DNA of 64,000 nt. Origin: Siphonodentalium dalli (lineage: Eukaryota; Mollusca; Scaphopoda; Gadilida; Siphonodentaliidae). The DNA is taken from the NCBI GenBank assembly GCA_032622095.1, contig CP136068.1, positions 136,593,989 through 136,657,988 on the forward strand, in the 5' to 3' direction. The first letter of the stretch is position 1, and each line of letters starts with the position of its first letter. A model generated the notes under the pieces. The model was given only the letters and a program-made list of their open reading frames with translations. It had not been told where the DNA came from and did no database searches. Position numbers and translations under genes: made by a program. Positions 1-13,003 of the stretch are shown here, in pieces.

Positions 1-609
1 ATTGGTTGCACGATCTAACATTTATTTGTAGCGCCTATTATATTATATTATATAACTATATGTACTATATACATCCTCATATACATATGCACATATATTC
101 GCGCTGCAATCGCGCATATATTTATACATAATTTATACTGTATTTTAGTATATATATGTATAACATACCGGTATATATAGGCCTCTATATCTACGCGTGA
201 CCATTTTGTGAAGGTAACATGGAGTGCACCTTTAAATAAATCGACCGATGTATTAGATTCGACGCGACAAAGATGCGTCCGTCTGAAACAAAATTGACCG
301 CAGACGCATCACCGACGGATTTAATACAATTAGATTCGAGTCGACAAAAATCCGTCGTTTGGAACGGGCCTGAGGATAAAGTTCATTGCTATGTTGTGAA
401 CATTACCAATTAATGTTCGATTGTTGCAATACTTTGGCTGCGTTGCTCCATTATAAGTTGAGACATAGCATAATTTCCTTTTTTTCTTACCACGCACGCC
501 ATTGGGTTTTGCTCTCATATTACGTCGGGGAGCTTATACTTCTCATCTCGTTGTTACTGCGCCACGGACGCCACAGTACATCAAACCAAAAGTATCTTTA
601 GAAGGTGAA
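1..609. other. AT-rich sequence, no gene recognised
   Basis: Only short open frames occur, none with a recognisable domain. A GATGCGTCCGTCTG stretch near 274 and an inverted GCAGACGCATC near 301 suggest a decayed small inverted repeat. Nothing else can be supported. Confidence 0.5.
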
Positions 610-613
610 TTAA

Positions 614-1053
614 AGGCCCACTTAATTTTCGAACCCCCAGATCACATTATATAAAACATATATCATATTATATATCATTTGAAAGAGGAAGCTCCGAAAC
701 ATTGTATTATCAACTTATGTGGTGAAATAAACTATGATCTCATTAGATTCTGCTATTGCTCAAAAACTTAAAAAATGCATCTACGTGTATTATTTTCAAT
801 GAAAGAGGAATAACTCTATTGAATTATTAGAAGAGTTCCCCCTTTTGCAACATAATTCAACAGAGTTATTCCTCTTTCATTGAAAATAATACACATAGAT
901 GCGTTTTTTAGCATAGCAGAAACTAATGAGTTCATAGTCTATTTCACCAGAAGGTTGATAATACAATGTTTTGGAGCGTCCACTTTCAAATGATATATAA
1001 TATGGTATATATTTTATATATGTCATCTGGGGGTTCGTAAATTAAGTGAGTCT
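614..1053. mobile_element. Palindromic MITE with TTAA flanks
   Basis: The segment is almost one long inverted repeat with its centre near 835. The left arm starts AGGCCCACTTAATTTTCG and the right arm ends as its imperfect complement. Matching arm blocks include GAACCCCCAGATCAC against GTCATCTGGGGGTTC, and the block around GTGTATTATTTTCAATGAAA. TTAA lies immediately outside both ends (610-613 and 1054-1057), which fits a piggyBac-type target duplication, although a TA duplication cannot be excluded. There is no coding capacity. A truncated second copy lies at 53769-54050. Confidence 0.75.
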
Positions 1054-1175
1054 TTAACAACTCATGTAAACAGGTTTTGAAAAGTGTTATATATACTGGC
1101 GACATAATCGGATCCTTATGATAACTCAGTTTATTTCCACTTATATACCGATAACGTATAGTGTCACACAATTTG

Positions 1176-1215
1176 TTTTAAAAGAAAAACTAAAATTCTA
1201 GTTTTTCTTTTAAAA
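1176..1215. repeat. Perfect 17-bp hairpin
   Basis: TTTTAAAAGAAAAACTA at 1176-1192 is followed by a 6-base loop and its exact complement at 1199-1215. No flanking element was recognised; it could be a tiny MITE relic. Confidence 0.7.
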
Positions 1216-2118
1216 TTTCTTCGATACGTTGTACGGTAACAATCACTTTTCAAGGTAAGTTAAGGTGGGATATCTCTCCCGGTTGAGGGGTTGCCATGCC
1301 GATGAGAGTGTGTTATAGGACTGGAGGCTCATTTTTGACGAAAACTGCGCGCACAGACTAACATAATATATACAATATTACAACTGCAGGTCTAGGTTTG
1401 GAGTATCAGAAACCAATAGCACTTTCCGAATAGATGTACGCTAAGTGACAGAAACAATGCGTTTGGGAAATTGCTTTGACATTCGTGACAAACAACGCAA
1501 AACCACATTTACCCCAAAAAATAACTTGGTGAGTGACGTGTGATAACATGTCCCGACTACAATTCCATTTGAAATCATTTCACAATTGCTATAATAAAGT
1601 AAATAACGAGTTTATTCAGTGGAAGACATCATGTTTTTCCTGTATACCACGTCAGTTGTCAATTGAAGCCGGTAATAAGGCGCTTACCAAACTGTCTACA
1701 TATGTTTAGATATATATACGAACTCAATTCATGAAGTTAACGCAACCAAACCGATGTTAGTCCTAATAATCCGGAATATACGTAATTTGACACGAAAGTT
1801 AGATCCTTATATATCATTTTTACCATAAGATATCACTCATTCCAATATATATATATGTATTCATTTGTTGGGTAAAATCGGGTATTTAAAAATAATATTG
1901 GGCTTTGAAACCACTATACCACCATCTCAGTAGACCCAAAACCCACTATTACCCGAAAACGCCGGAAAGAACAACTCGGTCAGATTGATAGAATGCTGAT
2001 ATAGGATATTTTTCTAACGTCAAACCATTTATATGGTGACGGTTACCCACATGTGTGTCAACACTCTGATTTCAGAGCCATACTAAATATTAAGCAGTAG
2101 GCCCTACTATATATATAT
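1216..2118. other. No gene recognised
   Basis: AT-rich unique-looking sequence with short (TA)n tracts near 1844-1858 and 2109-2120. No domain-bearing frame, RNA gene or clear repeat boundary was seen. Confidence 0.45.
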
Positions 2119-3241
2119 ACTAGCAGGTTAGCCCGCCACCAGCGGCGTTTGTCCGAAACATGACATTTTATGACATGTTTATTTTTTAATATTAATTTAA
2201 TGTTTTTTAAATGTAATATATTTTTTTTCTGAATTTTTTTATTTTTTGTTTCTGGCGGAAAAATTTACCCGATGAAATCCCCCCTTCCTAGGAACGATAT
2301 TGGGTTTTTTCAATATTTTACCCGATTTGACCTTGAATCAATATATAATTTGTGGGTACCCGTTTGAAGGTTAAGACTGACCCGATGAAAAATTCCCCCG
2401 TTCCTAGGAACGACAGACATAAGAATGTTTCACACAATGCGACGTCGACGATCCCCGTGTGTTCTTACACTTATATACGAAGTTTGAGCTCACCTAGGGC
2501 GGAAAAACTTGCCCGATCCGCGTTCTTATGAACACAACACGCTCCGCGTTCTTAGGAACACAACACGCTCATGTCTATACACGCCCAGACCCAGAAGAGG
2601 TATGATTTTATTTAACCTGCACGTGGCCATTGAGCAGCCCCTGACAGAGGTTGTACACCCTTACGAGATGGTCAATAGTCCCCGCAAAGTTAATCCCGTC
2701 GCGAACCCCATCCTCGCAAAGAGCGGACAGTCAATTAATCCCGTCGTGAACGCCATCACCAACGCGACGTAATTTTGTTTGGTATCATGTGTTGCGTTCT
2801 AAAAATAGGAAAGCACTTGTGTAAATACGAAATTGTGAGTGTTGGTTTGTAACCGGGATTTATGAGAAGCATTATGCCTATAACTACCCCCCTAAGCCCT
2901 GACCTAAGTGTCATACATACTATAACAATGATGTTGTAAGAGTACTATGGCATCCAATAAATCTCCCCGAATAGGAAACCACTCAATGTTCCCGTATATC
3001 TCTCTGCAGATGCTAATAACGTTGAATGGTAAACAGACGCTCTTTATAGCGATGCGTCAAAAACAAACGCTCATTAAATAATCACTTGATTAAACAACGC
3101 CGTGCCTTTGTGGTGATTTGGAAGTGGATAAAGGCTGCTTAGAGCTTCTCCAAAACGCGAAAACTACGGTGTTCGTGGGTTTTTACACTTATATACGAAA
3201 TTTGAGCTCGATGGGTGCAGTCGTTTTCGATTCTATAAAGT

Positions 3242-3276
<35 letters not shown>

Positions 3277-3290
3277 CGGAAGTCTCAAAA
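2119..3290 (-). mobile_element. Helitron-like 3' end and associated repeats
   Basis: Read on the - strand, the sequence ends in a GC-rich snapback (GCCGCTGG, then GGCGGGC), AACCTG and CTAGT at 2119-2123, next to a (TA)n tract. This is the layout of a Helitron 3' terminus. Inside are repeated CCCGATGAAA and TTCCTAGGAACGA motifs (near 2265-2295 and 2380-2412) and GCGTTCTTAGGAACACAACA motifs (2519-2568). The phrase GAGCGGACAGTCAATTAATC at about 2721 recurs near 3562, 4577 and 5423, linking this block to the array downstream. No Rep/helicase coding sequence is present, so it is non-autonomous. Confidence 0.5.
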
Positions 3291-3297
3291 TATATAG

Positions 3298-3930
3298 TAC
3301 AAGCCGATGAGCCCGACGTTGTCCGGGCTATTCAAAAACCAAATTTCAAGTCGATAGCTCCACCCGTTTCCGAGATCTGGTCTGCGCATGCGCGAAGCTG
3401 GCGTCGCACGAGCTCGGCGACCCGATAAAATTCGTATCCGGGGCAAGATACATTCACATACCAAATTTCAAGTCGATAGCTCCACCCGTTTCCGAGATAA
3501 CGCATTCTTTGTTTTTCAATGGGTTAATTCATGGTACCCGTCCTCCCCGTCCTAAACTTCAGAGCGGACAGTCAATTAATCCCGTCGTGAAAGTCGAGAT
3601 AATTGCATTTCGTCCGCATCCGTATTTCGGACGCATGGGGTCAGTCGCTTAGCCACGTCCATTGGAATCCGCATCCGTATTGCGGACGCATGGGGTCAGT
3701 CGTTTAGCCACGTCCATTGCAATAAAGAGCGTTGATTGTTAACACCTCCGTATAATGTCAATATAAAGATCGTTGATGTCTTAACCACCGCAGTGCCGTT
3801 TTTTGTGACTGAGATTGGAGAACGGGTGCTCTGAGCTTCTCCAAAACGCGACCACGACGATTCCCGTGGGATTTTACCTTTAGATAGGAAGTTTGGTCCC
3901 GATCGGTCAACCCGTTTTCGATTCTACGAA

Positions 3931-3992
<62 letters not shown>

Positions 3993-6638
3993 ACGGAAGT
4001 CTCAAAATATATAGTACTAGCCGATGAGCCCGACGTTGTCCGGGCTATTCAAAAACCAAATTTCAAGTCGATAGCTCTACCCAGCCCGACGTCCGAGCTA
4101 TTCAAAAACCAAATTTCAAGTCGATAGCTCTACCCGTTTCCGAGATCTGGTCTACGCATGCGCGAAGCTGGCGTCGCACGGAATCGGCGACCCGATACAA
4201 TTCGTATCCGGGGCAAGATACATTCACATAGCAAATTTCAAGTAGATAGCTCCACCCGTTTCCGAGATCTCGTCTGCGCACGCGCTGCACGGGCGTCGCA
4301 CGGGCTCGGCGGCCCGATAAAATTAGTATCCGGGGCAAGATACATTCACGTACCAAATTGCAAGTCGATAGCTCCACCCGTTTCCGAGATCTCGTCTGCG
4401 CATGCGCGAAGCTGGCGTCGCACGGGCTCGGCGACCCGATACATTTTGTATCCGGGGCAAGATATATTCACATAGCAAATTTCAAGTCGATAGCTCCACC
4501 CGTTTCCGAGATAACGCATTCTTTGTTTTTCAATGAGTTAATTCATGGTACCCGTCCTCCGCGTCCTAAACTTCAGAGCGGACAGTCAATTAATCCCGTC
4601 GTGAAATCCCTCTGCATAATATTTCGAGCTCTTAGATCAATTCTGCCTTTTTAGTCGAGATAATTTCATTTCGTCCGCATCCGTATTTCGAATGCATGGG
4701 GTCAGTCGTTTAGCCACGTCCATTGCAATAAAGAGCGATGATTGTTAACACCTCCGTATAAGGTCAATATAAAGATCGTTGATGTCTTAACCACCGCAGT
4801 GCCGTTTTTTTGTGACTGAGATTGGAGAACGGGTGCTCTGAGCTTCTCCAAAACGCGACCACGGCCGTGTCGTTGGGATGTTACACTCACATACGAAGTT
4901 TGAGCTCAATCTGTAAACGCGTTTTCGATTCCATGAAGTACACACATACACACATACATATATACATATATATATATACGGAAGTCTCAAATTATATAGT
5001 AGATTAGCAGGTTAGCCCGCCACTGGCGGCATTCGTCTCATGGCTTTGTTTCAGTAACATGGCATTTTATAAATTTAACCAAATTTAAGTCGATAGTTCC
5101 ACCCGTTTCCGAGATCTGGTCTGCGCATGCGCGAAGCTTGCGTCGCACGGGCTCGGCGACCCGATAAAATTCGTATCCGGGGCAAGATACATTCAAATAG
5201 CAAATTTCAAGTCGATAGCTCCACCTGTTTCCGAGATCTCGTCTGCGCATGCACTGCACGGGCGTCGCACGGGCTCGGCAACCCGATAAAATTCGTACCC
5301 GGGGCAAGATACATTCACATACCAAATTTCAAGTCGATAGCTCCACCCGTTTCCGAGATAACGCATTCTTTGTTTTTCAATGAGTTAATTCATGGTACCC
5401 GTCCTCCCCGTCTTAAACTTCAGAGCGGACAGTCAATTAATCCCGTTGTGAAAGTCGAGATAATTGCATTTCGTCCGCATCCGTATTTCGGACGCATGGG
5501 GTCAGTCGTTTAGCCACGTCCATTGGAATCCGCATCCGTATTGCGGACGCATAGGGTCAGTCGTTTAGCCACGTCCATTGCAATAAAGAGCGTTGATTGT
5601 TAACACCTCCGTATAATGTCAATATAAAAATCGTTGATGTCTTAACGACCGCAGTGCCGTTTTTTGTGACTGAGATTGGAGAACGGGTGCTCTGAGCTTC
5701 TCAAAAACGCGACCACGGCGATTCCCGTGGGATTTTACCTTTAGATAGGAAGTTTGGTCCCGATCGGTCAACCCGTTTTCGATTCTATGAAGTACATATA
5801 TATATATATATATATATATCTCATATATATTTTGAAGACCTCTGTATGTTTGTCTGTCTGTATGTTTGTTTGTCATTAATACAAATCTACGATTCTCCAC
5901 CGATCGGGACGAAACTTGGTACGTGTGTGTAGTTTGGCCAGGCGGTGGACGACAACGTATTGGCGAGCCCGTGCGGCGCCCGCTTCGCGCATGCGCAGAA
6001 GAGATCTCGGAAACGGGTGGAGCTATCGACTTGAAATTTGGTATGTGAATGTATCTTGCCCCGGATACGAATTCTATCGGGTCGCCGAGCCCGTGCGACG
6101 CCAGCTTCGCGCATGCGCAGACCGGATCTCGGAAACGGGTAGAGCTATCGACTTGAAATTTGGTTTTTGAATAGCCCGGACAACGTCGGGCTGGGTAGAG
6201 CTATCGACTTGAAATTTGGTCGACGAGCCCGTGCGACGCCAGATTCGCGCATGCGCAGACGAGATCTCGGAAACGGGTGGAGCTATCGACTTGAAGACGA
6301 GATCTCGGAAACGGGTGGAGCTATCGACTTGAAATTTGGTATGTGAATGTATCTTGCCCCGGGTACGAATTTTATCGGGTCGCCGAGCCCGTGCGACGCC
6401 AGCTTCGCGCATGCGCAGACCAGATCTCGGAAACGGGTGGAGCTATCGACTTGAAATTTGGTTACTTGAAATTTGCTATGTGAATGTATCTTGCCCCGGA
6501 TACGAATTTTATCGGGTCGCCGAGCCCGTGCGACGCCAGCTTCGCGCATGCGCAGACCAGATCTCGGAAACTGGTAGAGCTATCGACTTGAAATTTGGTT
6601 TCTGAATAGCCCGGACAACGTCGGGCTCATCGGCTAGT
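3298..6638. repeat. ~140-bp satellite array inside Helitron-like elements
   Basis: A unit of about 140 bp recurs through the block. It contains AAATTTCAAGTCGATAGCTC, CACCCGTTTCCGAGATC, TGCGCATGCGCGAAGCTGG and ATCCGGGGCAAGATACATTC. Units from 3340 to 5360 run in one orientation and units from about 5990 to 6600 are inverted. (TA)n tracts separate sub-blocks (about 3244-3276, 3932-3988 and 5797-5818). The outer ends are complementary: AGCCCGACGTTGTCCGGGCT near 3314 and AGCCCGGACAACGTCGGGCT at 6607-6626. Long open frames here merely reflect the repeat units and I do not regard them as genes. Confidence 0.8.
6607..6638 (+). other. Helitron-type 3' terminal hairpin and CTAGT
   Basis: The palindromic AGCCCGGACAACGTCGGGCT is followed six bases later by CTAGT at 6634-6638, then AT-rich sequence. 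A hairpin just upstream of CTRRT is the known Helitron 3' signature. The complementary form (ACTAG, then the inverted hairpin) occurs at 4016 and, decayed, near 3298. The stretch beyond (6639-6900) begins with (TGTT)n and another decayed relative containing GATGAAACTTGGTATGTG. Confidence 0.6.
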
Positions 6639-6900
6639 CTATTATATATTTTGGAAGATCTGTTTGTTTGTTTGTTTGTTTGTGTGTTTGTAATCGATGG
6701 ACTCGAAAATGGCCCAGCCGATTTCGATGAAACTTGGTATGTGGGGGTATTTTCGGGCCAGGAGCAACATAGGCCTATTAATTTGTCCGTGCGAGGTCAA
6801 CTTTTCACGTGCCGAGGTCAAATCTGTTTTTACGCCGTTTTGCGCTAATATATTTCAGTTCGGTGCTTACAAATCGATTCGAAACAGCGCGAATAATAAC

Positions 6901-8118
6901 AAGATTTTTTCTTGAAATTTTAACTATTTTATAACTGAATTTAGACTGCCAGATTTCTTTTATATGTCTTTTAAGGCCATATAAACTTAATCACTTCCGT
7001 GCTACTAGTAATAACGGTATATTCGGTCAAATCAAATCGGTCAGATCGGTAATCAAGAGATTCGCATAATTGGAAGCGCTATGATCACCCTCAAGAGGGT
7101 GTTTATATATAGCACTTTCACCCATCTAATACAAGAGTGATGATTATAGTGCTTCCATTTGTGCGCATCTCTGTGTGAGATTTTTGTACCGTTTGAACGA
7201 ATATATATACTGTTATTAGCATTAAGGCAGTCTAAATGGGGTTATGTTGTGGCAGAACATACCCAACTGGGACAAGAGGGTGATGATAGCACATCTCTGT
7301 GTGAGATTTGGTGAGATTTGGTAGGATTTGGCCAAAAATATAATTTTTTTCAACGAAAGTGCTTAATCGTGATAAAATTTCGAGATAAAAATTAAAATTA
7401 AGATTTTCAAGTGAATTATCCAGAAAGGGCGTACCAATAGCTCCAGAACATGATTCAAGATGCTGATGGTGGTCATGTTTTAAATAAGATTGGAGGTAAA
7501 CTTTCCAGCTTTAAATCGACTAGGGGACTGCGTGATTGGTACTGGTGAAAAAGTAAACAAGTTATCGAAACCATGCAGTATCTTTGAAACGAACATGAAA
7601 AACAGATAGACTTTGTTTTTAGAAAATCCTCATTATTTAAAGTTTTCCAGTAACAGATTTCGCATGTTGGCTGAAACCTGTATTGTGCAAACATTACTCA
7701 AATCTGCAGTGTAGCATAAACAAACACCTGTTTTGTTTACCTAGAACAGATATCGACATGTGATATCTCTTTGATGGAGATATTTTAACAATGGAAATAC
7801 GAACAATATCGATCTACTTTTTCATGTTCTTTTTTGATTACACTGGTTTGATACCGCCATCACGGAAATTGCTGATGTGGAAAGTGTGGCAGACTACATT
7901 GTATATACAATTAATTGCTGGCTGAAATATGGTCATTTAATATGCAAAGAAGATTAATGGTTGGAAAATCATTTATGGAAGTCAAATAAAATGTCTATAG
8001 AACACTTGTTCGCGGCACAAGAAAGGCGAGCTTCGCACATAATTTATCAACTGTTCACTCGAGTGTAGAAACAAATCTTGACACACAGCATATACTGTAC
8101 GTATGCCCTTATCTCTGA
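6901..8118. repeat. Segment A, copy 1 of duplicated unit
   Basis: Nearly identical to 20311-21528 at a constant offset of 13,410 bp with only scattered single-base differences. Homology starts abruptly at AAGATTTTT and stops at ATCTCTGA. The left part holds a compound inverted structure (GGAAGCGCTATGATCACCC ... GTGCTTCCATTTGTGCGCAT), a diverged inverted copy of which lies at 18895-19010. No plausible coding sequence was seen. Confidence 0.85.
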
Positions 8119-8399
8119 TAGTCCAGGAGATCGACCCCAAGAAATAACAAATGTTGCTCATTTTGACGGACAAGTGCTATCCAGTCTAATTTTGCACTAA
8201 AATATATGTAGATTACGAAAATCCATGATAGCAGTGGTGAATTTGTAGCTTAATTGGCGAAAAACATGTTTTTATTGACCTACCTGACGACCGAAAATAG
8301 AAGAATTTTCCGGCGACGTCATAGTACTATCTACTAGTATTCCGGGAGCTAATATCGGTACCCTTGCACCGCTTGGGACTTCTCCCCACTCATTTTGTT

Positions 8400-9310
8400 C
8401 CTTATTATGTCCTTCAACTTTTAAGCAATGTTAACAAGAAAAAAAAGTGGCCATATAGACACCAGACAAAATGGCGTCCATCATGGCCGCTGTTTTTCAG
8501 ACCAGACTCTAAGTCCGTTTTATGCAAATTATAGCGGTAAATATCTTGTAAAATGTATACAAATGTATATATTTTCGTGAAGGTAAGACATAATGTCATT
8601 TCTTGGGGCAAAATTGAAACTCACCATCCAAGATGGCCACCAAAATGGCCGCCGGAAGTTGAAAATATTACTTTTTTTACAAATATCTTCTAGATCGATT
8701 CATGCAGTTCGGAACTGGTTGAGTAATATGACTTTATTTTGTATTTTGTATATTAACTGATCATTGGGGCAATTCAATATGCACTTTTTGGGATCCTAAC
8801 CCCTTCCGTTCCCTCAAAGATACGAATTTACAGAATGCGGTATAAAATTTCACACAAAAACATCACAATTGGGATTCTAGTCATATTTTAACAAGAAATG
8901 AACATAACTTTGCAATGTTACTTTAAGTGATGCACATGATTACCTATGAATATTCCAACTCAATGGACCCAAATTTTTTACTTTGGCTCAAAATGGCTGC
9001 CAAAATGGCCACCAAAATATGGAAAATGGTAAATATTGCCCCAGCATGTCCTGCAATCGATTGCAAGTTGTGGATGATGTACAAAATTGGCTATTCTGCC
9101 TTCTATACATTGAATACTAACATGTCTGATGTACCATGGTTAATTGTTACTATTGTCACCACTGACATCAATAAAAATATTTGACTTTTCTCTCAAAAAC
9201 TTGACATAAATATCGGCAAAAATAAACTTTTCATGTTTGGACTATTTTTTCAATTAAAATGTAACTATCTTTGGGTTGAAATGTGTTTATTGTTTTGGTC
9301 CATCTTAAAC
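8400..9310. repeat. Diverged relative of 16200-16680
   Basis: Shared stretches include CCATCCAAGATGGCC...CCAAAATGG, TACATTGAATACTA, TGTCTGATG against TTTCTGATG, and AACTATCTTTGG followed by AATGTGTTTATTGTT. Order and orientation match segment B, but divergence is much greater than between the two B copies. This is therefore an older member of the same repeat family sitting inside the 7.1-kb insertion. Confidence 0.6.
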
Positions 9311-9339
9311 GTGTCATACTGCGGTATTTATAGACCAAA

Positions 9340-10470
9340 TTGTTTCAGCCGATTTTGACAGAACTGTATACTCTCATTAAGTAGACATTGATAAACTTTT
9401 TATATGCAGCCTGTGTCAGGGAGGATGCAGTTATATAGGAGTGGGTGTAATATAGTGTGTCGTGTTGACGTATTTCTCGATGGGTTAATACATAATGCTA
9501 TGCTAATTATGGTCTGAAATGACTAATATCGAGATTTCTGGTGCCCATTCAACGTTTGATACCATTTGATGTCCCGATGGGGTATATTCTTGGAGTTCTG
9601 ACATGTCACGAAGCTTCGGTACATGTCACGAAGCTTCAGTACATAGGGTGAAAAACCGCCACAGATTTGGGGTTAATGACGCAAGGTCACATTTTTCGCC
9701 AGATTTCGACAGAACTATATACTTTCATTAAGTAGACATGGATAAACGTCTTGTATGTAGCACTGTGTCAGGGCTGAAGTAAAGCAGTTATATAGGGTGG
9801 GTGTAATATAGTGCGTCATTTTGACATAATTACACCATGGATTAATATATATTTCTATGATAGTTATGATCTGAAATGACTGATATCGAAGTGTATGTTG
9901 ACCATTCAACGTTTGATGCCATTTGACGGTACGTGTCACGAAGCTTCGGTAAATTGGATGAAAAATCGCCACAGATTTGGGGTTAACGATGCGATGTCAC
10001 ATTTTTCACCAGATTTTGACGGAACTGTATAGTCTCATTAAGTAGACATCGATAATCTTCTTACATGTAGCCCTGTGTCAGAGAGGGAGCAGTTATATAG
10101 GGGTGGGTGTAATTTAGTGTGTCATATTCCTCGATGGGTTAATATCGATGCTAATTATGATCTGAAATTATTAATATCCGGGTTTCTGGTCACTATTCAA
10201 CGTTTGTTATCGGGGCCATATGATGTCATGTGGTGGTATATTCCTGGAGTTCTGACACGTCACGAAGCTTCGGAACATGGCACGAAGCTTCGGTACATTG
10301 GATGAAAAACCGTCACAGGTTTGGGTTTAAGAATACATTGTCAATTTTTTTGCCACAGCGCTGGGGGATAAGTACCCAGGGCCACATGATTCTTCTTATT
10401 TCGATATTACTGTATACTGTTATTAATAACGATACACATTGATTAACTTCATGTTGAATGAAGCAGTCAC
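9340..10470. repeat. Tandem repeat of ~300-380 bp, about three copies
   Basis: The block CTCATTAAGTAGACAT with GATAAAC recurs near 9376, 9724 and 10036, with a weaker fourth match near 10410. Each unit also contains CATTCAACGTTTGAT, TGTCACGAAGCTTCGGTA, GCCACAGATTTGGGGTTAA and GCAGTTATATAGG. Copies differ by substitutions and indels. There is no coding potential. Confidence 0.75.
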
Positions 10471-11646
10471 AGTATAATTTTCTATTATTGAACATTTAAC
10501 TTGAATGTCACGAATAATCGGTACATTCGTGTTTTTGTTTCGACACCGACTGTATGCATACATCTGATTTAAATATAGTAATATATGAATAATAATTAAT
10601 GTACCAAAGCTTCGTATCTATAGGTTACAACCACCTAATTATTTTCCATAGATGACAGTGTTAACTAAAAGTCCATCCGGCCATGGGTTAAGTCTATTTG
10701 AACTTCAAGTGGTCAATTTTTCCTTAGAACGTCATCCGTTGCACCAGTATGTGACAACAAACACGCCCTTTTCGGTATTTTTTTTCAAACGATAATCTTG
10801 CATTTCTACAACTACCCCATTTACTGCACATAAATCAGCAGCATAAAAATATCCAGACCCCTTCGATATTTCCCTTAATGATAATCAACCAATCAGCAGC
10901 CAGATTTTTTTGTTATGCTGACTCGAGTTTCCCCCACACAAATTCAAGAAGCGTAACTCTATATAATTAGTTGCTTGTAACATATTGTAAAGAAAATCTA
11001 ATTTTATAAAAACAGCCTTACTGTGATACAATAGAAATATTGGAGTCATTGGACATCCTATTATCTCCCAGTGGTCCGTTAACCCACATACCCCGTTTTA
11101 AAAATTATTTTGGTAAGAAATAACACCGACACTCTATTCCTGATAACTCTGGAAGCACAGTTTAGTAGAAAGATACCAATGTCTCATGTCATGCTTGTCA
11201 TATACATCTATACTGCACAGTGCTGCACAGTGTCGCGTGCCCTAAGTCCATCCACTCTCTAATGGGAATATTATGACCACAAATGTGATCACACCCAAAC
11301 TTCAGGGTTTTTCATCATAATTTAATTTGTAAAATCCGACTCGAGTGCATAACGCACATGATAGAAAAACATATGTATAAGTTTTGAAAACTAGTTACGT
11401 ATATCTACCATATGCCTTAAGAAATTTATCTAATTTTGAACAGTACAATGTTTAATTGGATTTGAATTAGACCCCCCTCAACTTAGAAAACAAGTAGAAA
11501 CCTTCTTAAATCCATTTAAAAACATTGTAGAAGACAAGTTGTAAATTAGTTAACACTATAAAAATAATTAATGGCGAATTTAACCATTAAAATCATACTA
11601 AGATGAAATGGTTGCAATTTGGACGATTTTGCATAAAAAAAACAAT
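10471..11646. other. No gene recognised
   Basis: AT-rich sequence without a domain-bearing frame. A ~34-bp block at 11588-11621 (AAAATCATACTAAGATGAAA and onward) recurs as a direct imperfect copy at 15005-15038, bracketing the piggyBac element. Confidence 0.4.
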
Positions 11647-13003
11647 TTAACTCTTTAGTTCCCACACTAGCTGTATAAACCACCCCGCCATCTCCCTGCA
11701 GCTATAACATGATACCGACGGTGTGTTCCCGGGTATATATCAAGTACCAGACGCTATTTCCCCATAAGTATTTGGCTTGTCGGAAAGTATCCCGTTGTTC
11801 AATAAATGGTGGTAAACCTGTTACTGTGTTGACGCAGTGAGGGTAATCTATTGGAGTGACAGCTCCAACTGGGGATAATGAGCGTAAGCCGGGACGTGTG
11901 TCGTAATATGAGAAAAGTCGACACCTGAGTATAAGAGCCCTGGGCAAGCTAGTATCTTTGACTTTTTCATTGGGATTAGTTCAATAATAGTATATTAAAG
12001 TATATGTATTGCGCGTTTCGTCAGCTCTGAAATGTATGCACACGAATGTCACATTGTGACAATAAAATATGTCTTATACAAATGATCCTTGCTCCGGATT
12101 TAGACCAGTCTTATTTGGAAAAAGTCACCAACTCCCAAAAGTATTTTGTAAACAATTCAAAGCAAATGTGTTCTGTTTTCTTCTTATCTAGAAGACAATT
12201 AAAGAGAGGATATCTATAATATTTTAAGTGGATACCAGAAATATCTCATGATATGGCCCAAGGACTAAATTTCCTGACCAACTTATCGTGACCGAAAGTA
12301 CATTGTTTCTGGAGATAATGAGTTTCTGTTGCTACTTCCAGAAATAATGTATTTCCGCTGGCGAAAAGTGCAGCTAGTCGCTCGCGAAAATAAATAAATA
12401 TATTTGTCCGGTATCAATTCAGAACGCTATATATCCTCTATTTCGTTCAGCCAAAATAACGCGATGTCACGCTACGAAATTCAAGTAAGGTTTTAAATAT
12501 ATATTTTCAGAACGGTGATATTTGCGATTGTTTATTACTATAAACTAACATGCAAATGTAACATTTATCAACATTTTTTGACTTCAAAAACACCTATTTT
12601 ATAACACGTCGTGCTAAGTGTGGAAGTTCATCTTCGTGCAAACACTGTATGGCATCACCATATAAAATTTAGCATTATAGAATATAAGAGAAATTTGAAA
12701 CAATCCATATACCGGTATATATGTGTGCGAATACACACTATTTTATCGCATACGTCAGAAACACCAGAAACATATACCAACATTATCAGAAAAAGGACCG
12801 CACAATGTACAAATTGTGTTGATATAGATCTTTCCTTTTACTCAAGAAACCAAACATGTTTGAGAAAATAGTTTGTGAAATCTTCGATCAAGCAATTTGT
12901 AACATAAGTACGTCCGACTGAAACATGCATGTAACACCAGCCATTTGATGTTCAGCGGTTTGAAACAATAATACATCATTGTAGCTGAGCTGTCGTGTGT
13001 CCA

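Noticed and set aside
4102-6605. Several open frames of 80-130 codons in both strands
   Set aside because: They repeat the same peptide per satellite unit and shift with unit number; they have no domain and are explained by the GC-richer ~140-bp repeat.
7473-7694. Cys-containing 73-codon frame, repeated at 20882-21103
   Set aside because: Conserved only because the two segments are recent copies; no domain is recognised and it has no supporting context.
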